DNA of 5,193 bases from Rhizobiaceae bacterium. GTDB lineage: Bacteria; Pseudomonadota; Alphaproteobacteria; Rhizobiales; Rhizobiaceae. The DNA lies in the NCBI GenBank assembly GCA_004299545.1, contig SCRB01000219.1, forward strand, positions 1 to 5,193, given 5' to 3'. Of this stretch, positions 1-5,193 are shown piece by piece. The notes under the pieces were generated by a model, which saw only the letters and a list, made by a program, of their open reading frames with translations, had not been told where the DNA came from and ran no database searches. Each line of letters starts with the position of its first letter. The stretch's first letter is position 1. The position numbers and the translations under genes are program-made.

Positions 1-1
1 C

Positions 2-166
2 GAACTGGCGCCCGGCGGAAGCTTCGTTCTCGTCAACGATCACGACCCGAAACCGCTCTACTACCAGATGGAGGCCGAATATCCGGGCCAGTTCTCCTGG
101 ACCTATGTCGAGCGCGGTCCTGAAGTCTGGCGCGTGGAAATCGGCAAGGTGGCGGCAGCGGCCTGA
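2..166 (+). CDS. DUF2249 domain protein, 3' end only
   Basis: The reading frame is open from base 2 to a TGA at 164-166 and gives the last 54 residues of a protein whose start lies left of the window. The fragment matches the C-terminal half of the DUF2249 fold. It has a beta strand (FVLVN), then a DHDPKPLYYQ motif at visible residues 13-22, then FSWTYVERGPEVWRVEI near the end, the usual W-x-V-x-I closing strand. DUF2249 proteins are small, cytosolic and biochemically uncharacterised. Known relatives often sit beside denitrification or hemerythrin-like genes. The His in DHDP is a plausible ligand, but that is inference. The membrane protein gene follows after 28 bases in the same direction, which suggests a shared transcript. 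An in-frame ATG at visible residue 23 is internal to the domain and is not a start. Confidence 0.85.
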   Translation, partial: ELAPGGSFVLVNDHDPKPLYYQMEAEYPGQFSWTYVERGPEVWRVEIGKVAAAA

Positions 167-194
167 CGCGCGCACTCGTTACGGGAAAGTTTCC

Positions 195-1544
195 ATGATC
201 GGGGCTTCACTCTCCCGGTGGTCAATGGCCTACTTCGCCGCGGCGCTGATCGCTCTCTTCGCGGCGGAGATCATGATGACGGCCGGTTTCGGCTTTCCGG
301 GCGCGACCGTCGCCGCGCCTGAAACCCTGATCCTGGTCCATGTCGTGGCGATCGGCTGGCTGAGCCTTCTCATGTGCGGAGCGCTTCTCCAGTTCGTACC
401 GGTTCTGGTCGTCCAGCCGCTATACAGCGACACCCTGGCCCTCCCGGCGCTAGTGCTGCTCGTCTCGGGACTGGCGGCGCTCGTTCTGGGCTTCCTTCAG
501 CTTGGCGGATATATCGGGACGTCTTTTCCTTTCCTCGCGGCCGCGAGCGTCCTTCTCGGCTGTGGCTTCGCCCTCATCATATGGAATCTCGGCCGCACGC
601 TCGCCGCGGCACCGAAGCTGCCGCTGCCGGCCCAGTTCGTCACGGTCGGCCTCGTCTGCGTCGCGGCGACCGTCACGCTCGGGATCATCTTCGCGCTCGT
701 GCTCGGCGGCACGGTGAACGCCACGTCTCTTCTCGTCCTGACCGGCATCGGCCGGCCGATCCATGCGACAGCGGGGCTCGGCGGCTGGCTCACTTTCACC
801 GCCATGGGCGTGAGCTACCGGCTGCTCGCGATGTTCATGCTCGCGCCCGACCTCGAGCGGCCGACGACCAGGGCCGCGCTCCTTATCGGAACGATCGCGC
901 TTGCCGTCGCGATCGCCGGCGGCGTCATAGCGGCGCTGACGCATGGAAACCCGGCAATCGCGCTGCTCGCCGCTTTTATCGGTGGCGTCCTGGCGCTTGC
1001 GCTTTACGGCGCGGATGTCCGTCATCTTTATCGCGCGCGCAAGCGCAAGAACATCGAGCTCAACAGCCGCATGACGGCGTTCGCCTTTGCTTCGCTCGCC
1101 GCCTCCGTCGTGCTGATCGCCGTTCTGCTCGGTCTCGGGCAGCTTGAAGAGCATATCGGCGCCGTCGTCTTCCTCGTTGCTTTCGGCTGGCTTTCCGGTC
1201 TCGGCCTCGCCCAGCTTTACAAGATCGTCGCCTTCCTGACCTGGCTCGAATGCTACGGCCCGATATTGGGCAAGGCGCCGACGCCGCGAGTGCAGGATCT
1301 CGTCGTCGAACCGCGTGCGGTGAAATGGTTCCGGCTCTATCTCCTTGCCGTCTGGGCCGGCGAGATCGTTCTGCTCGCCGGTCTGCCGCTTCTTTTCCGC
1401 GTGGCAACCGCGGCGATGTTCGTCGCGACGATCGGCATCGCCGGTGAAATCCTCCGCACCCGCCGCCTCCACAACGTGGCGGCTGCATCCCGGCTTCCCG
1501 CGGGGGCACAGCTTCCGCGCCTTCTCATATCTTCCCATGCCTGA
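195..1544 (+). CDS. Polytopic membrane protein, heme-copper oxidase subunit I-like
   Basis: This 449-residue protein is almost wholly hydrophobic, with about 12 predicted membrane segments (roughly 10-32, 43-73, 81-103, 110-133, 147-170, 188-215, 227-249, 253-275, 294-316, 322-348, 378-401, 403-420). Two segments carry the repeated pattern H-x4-GW-x6-G-x3-Q/R-x2: His49 in HVVAIGWLSLLMCGALLQF and His190 in HATAGLGGWLTFTAMGVSYR. A third conserved-looking stretch is LYKIVAFLTWLECYG at 341-355. This pattern recalls the subunit I-like membrane proteins loosely grouped with cbb3 oxidase and NnrS. The six-His metal set of a true oxidase is absent, so terminal oxidase activity is unlikely. The ATG at 195 is preferred because GGGAAAG lies just upstream (183-189). 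An in-frame ATG at 105 would overlap the previous gene by 62 bases and add a hydrophilic, basic leader. It is not a classical NnrS, since the NnrS signature is not visible. A heme- or NO-related role is inference. Confidence 0.8.
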   Translation: MIGASLSRWSMAYFAAALIALFAAEIMMTAGFGFPGATVAAPETLILVHVVAIGWLSLLMCGALLQFVPVLVVQPLYSDTLALPALVLLVSGLAALVLGFLQLGGYIGTSFPFLAAASVLLGCGFALIIWNLGRTLAAAPKLPLPAQFVTVGLVCVAATVTLGIIFALVLGGTVNATSLLVLTGIGRPIHATAGLGGWLTFTAMGVSYRLLAMFMLAPDLERPTTRAALLIGTIALAVAIAGGVIAALTHGNPAIALLAAFIGGVLALALYGADVRHLYRARKRKNIELNSRMTAFAFASLAASVVLIAVLLGLGQLEEHIGAVVFLVAFGWLSGLGLAQLYKIVAFLTWLECYGPILGKAPTPRVQDLVVEPRAVKWFRLYLLAVWAGEIVLLAGLPLLFRVATAAMFVATIGIAGEILRTRRLHNVAAASRLPAGAQLPRLLISSHA

Positions 1545-1547
1545 TCG

Positions 1548-1554
1548 AAAGGAG
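1548..1554 (+). promoter_or_regulatory. Strong ribosome binding site for the tandem DUF2249 gene
   Basis: AAAGGAG lies eight bases before the ATG at 1563. It is the best Shine-Dalgarno match in this operon and fixes that start. It lies within the 18-base gap after the membrane protein stop, so the gene is translated from its own site within the transcript. Confidence 0.75.
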
Positions 1555-1562
1555 ATGATCCG

Positions 1563-2093
1563 ATGACATCCGCATTTCTGGAACTGGACGTTCGCCCCAC
1601 GCTGCGCAATGGCGGCGAACCGTTCCAGGAGATCATGCAGGCCATTGCATCCCTCGTGCCGGGGCAGGGACTGAAACTCTACGCGACCTTCAAGCCGGTG
1701 CCGCTGTTCAGCGTCCTCAAATCGAAAGGGTTCAGCAACGAGGCGAGGGAACTCGACAACGGAGATTGGGAAGTTCTCTTCCTTCCAACGGAAGGTGCGG
1801 CGCATACGGCGCCGGCGGCAGCGCCGGCTGCCGATAGCGCGGCCTGGCCGGCTCCGATGCAGGAACTCGACAACCGCGATCTCGATCCGCCCGAGCCGAT
1901 GGTCCGCACACTCGCCGCCACCGAGGCCATGCAGCAGGGCGAGGTTCTCTGCGCCCTGCTCTGCCGCGAACCGGTCTTCCTCCTCCCCGAACTTGCCAAG
2001 CGCGGCCATGCCTGGCGCGGCGCTTTCGAGCCGGACGGGACGACCTACAAAATATTGATACGCATTGGCGCGGCGGACAGGGAAGCCGCCTGA
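1563..2093 (+). CDS. Tandem double-DUF2249 protein
   Basis: This 176-residue soluble protein consists of two copies of the same small fold joined by an Ala/Pro-rich linker (about 78-98). Copy one covers residues 7-73: it starts LDVRP, continues through LKLYATFKPVPLFSVLKSKGF and ends DWEVLFL. Copy two covers 102-168: it starts LDNRD, continues through VLCALLCREPVFLLPELAKRG and ends TYKILIRI. Both follow the DUF2249 layout: L-D-x-R start, a helix, a strand before the x-x-P-x-x-L motif, a helix ending in KxxG/KRG, and a closing strand. The DHDP motif of the upstream single-domain fragment is replaced by FKPVP in copy one and CREPV in copy two, so any His-dependent function there is lost. Cys130 and Cys134 in copy two are possible ligands. 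No signal peptide or membrane segment is seen. It sits mid-operon with an 18-base gap before and a 24-base gap after. The domain assignment is fairly secure; the function is unknown. Confidence 0.82.
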   Translation: MTSAFLELDVRPTLRNGGEPFQEIMQAIASLVPGQGLKLYATFKPVPLFSVLKSKGFSNEARELDNGDWEVLFLPTEGAAHTAPAAAPAADSAAWPAPMQELDNRDLDPPEPMVRTLAATEAMQQGEVLCALLCREPVFLLPELAKRGHAWRGAFEPDGTTYKILIRIGAADREAA

Positions 2094-2117
2094 CAGCCGC
2101 ACTGAAACGGATAAGCC

Positions 2118-2762
2118 ATGTTCATTCAGACTGAAGCGATGCCCGACCCGACGATGCTGCGGTTTCTTCCGGGCCGCGAAGTCCTGGAGGAGGGCACGCG
2201 GGGCTTTCGCGACGAGCGGGAGGCCGCAGCCTCGCCTCTTGCCGAAAAGCTTTTCGCGATAGAAGGCGTTTCGAAGGTGGAATTTGCCCGTGACTCCATC
2301 ACGGTCACGCGTTCCGGCGGTGATTGGCAGCATCTCAAGCCGGCGATCCTGGGCGTGGTCATGGAGCATTTCATGACCGGCGCCCCCGTACTGCGCAATG
2401 AGGCTGCATCATCCGTCCATGCTTCCGCCCCGCCGGCGGACGCAGACGGGGAACTCGGCCATGTCAAAGAGTCTCTGCGGCAGGTGATCGATCCCGAACT
2501 CGGCTACAACATCGTCGATCTCGGCCTTGTCTACGATATCGCTGCCGAAGAGGGCGGCGTGATCCGCATCACCATGACCACCACGACGCCCGGATGCCCC
2601 GCGACGAACTATCTGAAGACCGGTGCGGGAGAAGCGGCGGGCGCCCTCCCCGGTGTCGAATTCGTCGATGTGCAGCTCACCTACGAGCCGCGCTGGACGC
2701 CGGAATTGATGTCGCCCGAAGCGAAGGCCTATTTCGGCATCGACGACGGAGGCGGATGGTGA
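2118..2762 (+). CDS. Nfu N-terminal domain fused to MIP18/DUF59 domain, likely Fe-S cluster assembly or carrier protein
   Basis: This is a 214-residue cytosolic protein with two recognisable domains. Residues 1-92 match the Nfu/NifU N-terminal domain (Nfu_N): MFIQTEAMPDP at the start, LRFLPGREVL, then SPLAEKLFAIEGV and WQHLKPAILGVVMEHF. In ordinary Nfu proteins this is followed by a thioredoxin-like NifU domain with a CxxC that holds the cluster. Here that domain is missing. After a short linker (93-113), residues about 115-192 are a MIP18/DUF59 domain: VKESLRQVIDPELGYNIVDLGLVYDI, then ITMTTTTPGCPA with Cys160 at the family's conserved position. Cys160 is the only cysteine in the protein, so cluster binding would need a dimer or a partner. 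DUF59 relatives (SufT, PaaD-associated proteins, MIP18) act in Fe-S maturation, so a maturation or carrier role is likely but inferred. The start is secure because MFIQTE is the canonical Nfu_N opening. The ribosome site (ACGGATAA) is weak. Confidence 0.88.
   Translation: MFIQTEAMPDPTMLRFLPGREVLEEGTRGFRDEREAAASPLAEKLFAIEGVSKVEFARDSITVTRSGGDWQHLKPAILGVVMEHFMTGAPVLRNEAASSVHASAPPADADGELGHVKESLRQVIDPELGYNIVDLGLVYDIAAEEGGVIRITMTTTTPGCPATNYLKTGAGEAAGALPGVEFVDVQLTYEPRWTPELMSPEAKAYFGIDDGGGW
2748..2752 (+). promoter_or_regulatory. Ribosome binding site favouring the GTG start at 2759
   Basis: GGAGG lies inside the 3' end of the Nfu_N-DUF59 gene, six bases before a GTG at 2759 and only three bases before an ATG at 2756. 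The spacing favours GTG, giving a GTGA stop/start overlap typical of translational coupling. Confidence 0.55.
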
Positions 2763-2986
2763 GTGGCGGCACAATCTCCTCCGGCGACGGCAATCTCCCC
2801 ACAACGGAAATGCGGATTGTGCGAATCCTGCTTACCAGCCTGACGGCTCTGGCCGCTGCCGGCGAGGCCGAAAAAGCCTGCCGGCTTGCAGGAGAGGCGT
2901 GTGTGGCGCTGAGGCGTACCGACCCGGCCGCGGCCCGCCGGTTCGACGTGCTGTTGCACCGGCTGACCCCGGCGCTCGACTGGTAG
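2759..2986 (+). CDS. Small conserved-looking hypothetical protein, translationally coupled
   Basis: This is a 75-residue protein that I cannot assign to a named family. Its GTG start overlaps the TGA of the preceding gene (GTGA); an ATG one codon upstream (2756) and an ATG at 2810 are alternatives. The first 17 residues are Ser/Gly-rich and probably disordered. From about residue 18 it looks all-helical: MRIVRILLTSLTALAAAGEAEKA, then CRLAGEACVALRR, then a helix through RRFDVLLHRL and a final DW. The two cysteines (41 and 48, C-x6-C) lie on one helix, together with His67. They could bind a metal or redox partner, but this is speculative. The composition matches its neighbours, and the four-base overlap argues that it is a real gene made in step with the Fe-S-type protein, perhaps as its partner. 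There is no signal peptide. It is the last gene of the rightward operon. Confidence 0.65.
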   Translation: MSGGTISSGDGNLPTTEMRIVRILLTSLTALAAAGEAEKACRLAGEACVALRRTDPAAARRFDVLLHRLTPALDW

Positions 2987-3000
2987 GGCCGCATCCTTTC

Positions 3001-3037
3001 GGGTGGCATGTTCCAGCTCTCGGTTTTCATGCCATTC
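3001..3037. repeat. Imperfect inverted repeat between convergent operons, possible weak terminator
   Basis: The 85-base gap between the convergent operons contains TGGCATG (3004-3010) and its exact complement CATGCCA (3028-3034). The stem can be extended outward by two G-U pairs and one G-C pair, around a 17-base loop. Neither strand has a T-run after the stem, so it is not a standard intrinsic terminator. A second pair, GCATCC (2991-2996) and GGATGC (3065-3070), encloses it. The position suits a bidirectional termination structure, but the match could be chance. Confidence 0.25.
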
Positions 3038-3071
3038 CGAACGCAAAACCCTGTGCACGTTGCCGGATGCT

Positions 3072-3869
3072 CTAACGGCCGAGCATATCCTTCGAACGGA
3101 AAGCGGCATCGAGGCGGCTCATGAATGTCTCCGCCTCATGGATATGGTCGGCCATGAGCCGACCGACGGCCGCGCTGTCCCCGTCGCGGAAAGCGGCGAC
3201 GAGCTTCAGATGGCTTTCCATGTTCGAGCGGCCGAAGGCATGGTGTTCCTCGAGGCGCTGGCTGCGATATTCCACGAGGTCGCGCAGAAGGCCGTTAATG
3301 AAACGGCACATGAAGGTGAGCAGCGGATTGGGGCAGCTGTCGCAGAGGATATCATGGAAGGCAAGCTCGGCGCGGCGTACCCCCGGCCGGTCGTCGCGCG
3401 CCATCGCCTCAGCGCATTCCTCGATATTGGCCTCGAGCCGCGCCAGTTGAGCACCGTCGAGATGGCCGGCGACACTGAGCGCCAGCGTCACTTCGAGACT
3501 ATGGCGCAACTCGTAGACCTGCTCGAAGCTGAGTTCCTCGAAATGCAGGAACGTCCGCAATTGCTGCGTGACCGCGCCGATCGGCACGGGCTGGATGACG
3601 GCGCCGCCGTTCGGCCCCGTCTGCATCTTCACCAGGCCCTGGACTTCGAGCGTGCGCAGCGCCTCGCGCACCGTGCCCTTGGCGCACTGATAATGCTCCA
3701 TCAGCGTCTTCTCGTTCGGCAGGCGATCGCCAGGATGCAGCCGCTCGCGCGCGATCCAGCGGAGCAGGTCCTCGGCGATGACATTGCTGAGCTTCGGCCG
3801 CCGCGCCACGGCTCCACGCGGGATTCCCGGCGGATTTTTTCCTATGCGACGTGAGCGTGCGGTATCCAT
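3072..3869 (-). CDS. GntR-family transcriptional regulator, FadR/FCD subfamily
   Basis: This is a 265-residue DNA-binding repressor or activator. Residues about 26-92 form the GntR winged helix: LSNVIAEDLLRWIA, then LHPGDRLPNEKTLMEHY, the recognition region GTVREALRTLEVQGLV, and a wing GPNGGAVI. Residues about 115-250 form the all-helical FCD effector domain. It retains the usual metal-ligand pattern: an acidic residue four before the first His (Glu168, where Asp is commoner, and His172 in ELAFHDIL), then His220 (ESHLKLVAAFRDGD) and His242 (MADHIHEAE). FCD regulators usually sense small organic acids, sugar acids or amino-acid-like ligands. The start overlaps the M81 peptidase gene by 28 bases, with no clear Shine-Dalgarno site, so translation is probably coupled. 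A GTG at residue 21 is an alternative start, just before ARRPKLS. It probably controls its own operon. The ligand cannot be told from the sequence. Confidence 0.9.
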   Translation of the reverse strand: MDTARSRRIGKNPPGIPRGAVARRPKLSNVIAEDLLRWIARERLHPGDRLPNEKTLMEHYQCAKGTVREALRTLEVQGLVKMQTGPNGGAVIQPVPIGAVTQQLRTFLHFEELSFEQVYELRHSLEVTLALSVAGHLDGAQLARLEANIEECAEAMARDDRPGVRRAELAFHDILCDSCPNPLLTFMCRFINGLLRDLVEYRSQRLEEHHAFGRSNMESHLKLVAAFRDGDSAAVGRLMADHIHEAETFMSRLDAAFRSKDMLGR

Positions 3870-5193
3870 GTGGTCTGTTCATCAAGCGGAAAGATCGGCC
3901 GGGAGAGCTTCCCGAAGGTGAAAAGGTCGAGGTTAGAGCTTGTAACGCCGAGGCTCGCGCACTCCACCACGGCCTTCGCTACCGGTTCGAAGACGGGTCG
4001 GCAATACATTCTGGACTTCAGGATCAGGAAACGGCTCTTGAGCGGGTCGAGCCCGAGGCAGGTGAAGACGCCGAAATCCCACGGCTCGTGCGGCTTTTCG
4101 ACGACAAGGACCAGAGCCTTGTCGGTTTCGAGAACCGCCGCCTCACCCATATCGCAATGCATGCCGGTATAGGTCGGGCCGCTGATGACATAGGCCCCGC
4201 GTCCGAGCGCGCGCACTGTGCCGGCAAGTTCGAGCGGCGGCTTGTCGACGCCGATCCCCGGCAGCGCCATCCGATTGCCGACGCCAAGCCGAACGGCGGC
4301 TCCGACACCGGCGGCGCGCAAATCCTTCACTGCCACCGAGTCGGCGATGGGGCCTGCCAGGATCCCCGTGAGTCCCTGCCGGAGCGATTCCGCCAGCACG
4401 TCCATCGTGTCGCACGTTCCTCCCGACATGCAATTGTCCCCGTGGTCGAGCATCACCACGGGTCCGGATCCGGGTGCTTCGGCTGCCCTTGCGGCAGCCG
4501 CGACCGAGGCCGCCAGCGGCTGTTCGCGATAAACGAAGCCGGCACGCTCGCGCCAGACTGTGCCGGACAGTTCCGTCGCTGTTTCTTGCGCGATTTCCGG
4601 CGTATCGGCCACGACAAGCACCGACATTCCGGTTTCCGGCAGGTCGGACAACGGAAACCCGCCGAAGAGGCTGACAGCCTCGACGCCGGAGCGACGCTCG
4701 GCTTCCCGCGTCGCCGCAATCATGTCGGCCATGGTGCCGGGAACGGTCGTATTCATCTGCAGCGTCTGGGCGAGGACTGGCGGATGGGCCAGCGCCCGCT
4801 TCGGCCTCAGTCCCTCGCCCAGCATCCGCGCCATAATGCGCGCGACATGCTCTCCTGTTTCGTACATGTCGACATGCGGATAGGTCTTGAAGCCGACGAG
4901 AATATCGGCCCGGTCGATCATGCGCGGGGTGATGTTGCCGTGAAGATCGAGCGCCACACCGAGCGGCGTCTCCGGCGCGACCCTCCGGATGCGCGCGAGC
5001 AGTTCGCCCTCGCCGTCGTCGAGAGTTTCCGTCACCATTGCGCCGTGCAGGTCGAGCAGGATGGCATCCGCGCCTTTCTTCACTGCCGCGACGATCGCTG
5101 CACTCATTTGCTCGAAGGCGCTGTCGGAAACCGGGCCGCTCGGATTGGCCGTGGCGTAAAGTGGCGTGACGATCTCCGCCCCCCGCGCTTTGG
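3842..5193 (-). CDS. M81 family metallopeptidase (MlrC-like), 5' end missing
   Basis: The visible part is 449 residues, and the frame stays open through the right window edge. Full-length members are about 490-510 residues, so roughly 50 are missing. An ATG at 5107 is internal: the codons before it encode family sequence (about 28 residues, ending SGPVSDSAFEQ). Counting from that Met, the N-terminal M81 domain shows LLDLHGAMV (18-25), LDLHGNI (53-59) and YPHVDMYETGEH (76-87), the His/Asp motifs expected to hold zinc. The C-terminal MlrC domain shows MLDHGDNCMSGGTCDTM (219-235), SGPTYTGMHCDMG (309-321), LKSRMYCRPVFEP (363-375) and RPIFPLD (403-409). The family is named after the microcystin-linear-peptide hydrolase MlrC, but most members lie in transporter and catabolic operons with unknown substrates, so microcystin breakdown should not be assumed. 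No signal peptide can be judged. The downstream FCD regulator gene overlaps its 3' end by 28 bases. Confidence 0.93.
   Translation of the reverse strand, partial: KARGAEIVTPLYATANPSGPVSDSAFEQMSAAIVAAVKKGADAILLDLHGAMVTETLDDGEGELLARIRRVAPETPLGVALDLHGNITPRMIDRADILVGFKTYPHVDMYETGEHVARIMARMLGEGLRPKRALAHPPVLAQTLQMNTTVPGTMADMIAATREAERRSGVEAVSLFGGFPLSDLPETGMSVLVVADTPEIAQETATELSGTVWRERAGFVYREQPLAASVAAAARAAEAPGSGPVVMLDHGDNCMSGGTCDTMDVLAESLRQGLTGILAGPIADSVAVKDLRAAGVGAAVRLGVGNRMALPGIGVDKPPLELAGTVRALGRGAYVISGPTYTGMHCDMGEAAVLETDKALVLVVEKPHEPWDFGVFTCLGLDPLKSRFLILKSRMYCRPVFEPVAKAVVECASLGVTSSNLDLFTFGKLSRPIFPLDEQTTWIPHAHVA

Noticed and set aside
105..194. N-terminal extension of the membrane protein from the ATG at 105
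   Set aside because: It would overlap the DUF2249 reading frame by 62 bases and add a basic, hydrophilic leader. The ATG at 195 has a ribosome-site-like GGGAAAG and starts just before the first membrane helix.
167..194. FNR/NnrR-type TTGAT-N4-ATCAA operator in the left operon gaps
   Set aside because: I looked in the gaps at 167-194, 1545-1562 and 2094-2117 and saw no such palindrome. Any such site would be upstream of base 1.
450..2369. Long open frame of 639 codons on the - strand
   Set aside because: It lies antisense to three well-supported + strand genes, and its translation is a low-complexity Arg/Glu/Asp/Gly mix with no domain pattern. It is the mirror frame expected from G/C-rich third positions.
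3003..3854. Open frame of 283 codons on the + strand
   Set aside because: It is antisense to the GntR regulator, which has clear winged-helix and FCD motifs. The + strand product shows no recognisable domain.
3842..5107. Treating the ATG at 5107 as the true start of the M81 gene
   Set aside because: Codons 5' of it to the window edge remain open and encode family-like sequence ending in a PSGPVSDSAFEQ stretch, so the gene is cut by the window rather than starting there.
3842..5193. Microcystin degradation (mlr) cluster
   Set aside because: Only an MlrC-family enzyme is present, with no mlrA, mlrB or mlrD. The family is broad and the adjacent FCD regulator points to general catabolism.

Overview
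The window is GC-rich with strong third-position G/C. Its gene families are typical of Alphaproteobacteria, most likely a Rhizobiales member (Rhizobium/Sinorhizobium/Shinella-like). That placement is inferred from gene content and style, not from a marker gene. The window holds two unrelated operons that converge at about position 3000. There are no RNA genes, mobile elements or CRISPR arrays, and every gap longer than 85 bases is coding.

Left operon (+ strand, 2-2986). It contains the 3' end of a DUF2249 gene, a roughly 12-TM membrane protein resembling heme-copper oxidase subunit I, a protein made of two tandem DUF2249 domains, a fusion of an Nfu N-terminal domain to a MIP18/DUF59 domain, and a 75-residue protein that overlaps the fusion gene by four bases. 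The gaps are 28, 18 and 24 bases and then an overlap, so this reads as one transcript with its promoter left of the window. Combining DUF2249 proteins, a membrane protein with heme-ligand-like histidines and an Fe-S assembly/carrier protein suggests a low-oxygen or nitrogen-oxide-linked redox or Fe-S maintenance module. That role is inference, and none of the five genes has a function that can be read directly from the sequence.

Right operon (- strand, 3072-5193). It contains an M81-family metallopeptidase (MlrC type), cut off at its 5' end by the window edge. Overlapping it by 28 bases is a GntR/FadR-type regulator with an FCD ligand-binding domain. The pair looks like a catabolic or peptide-use locus with its own regulator at the distal end. 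The promoter and probably the transporter genes would lie beyond 5193.

The most interesting part is the left operon. It looks like a conserved but poorly described gene set, with an unusual Nfu_N-DUF59 fusion and a double-DUF2249 protein whose two halves have both lost the Asp-His-Asp-Pro motif seen in the upstream single-domain copy.
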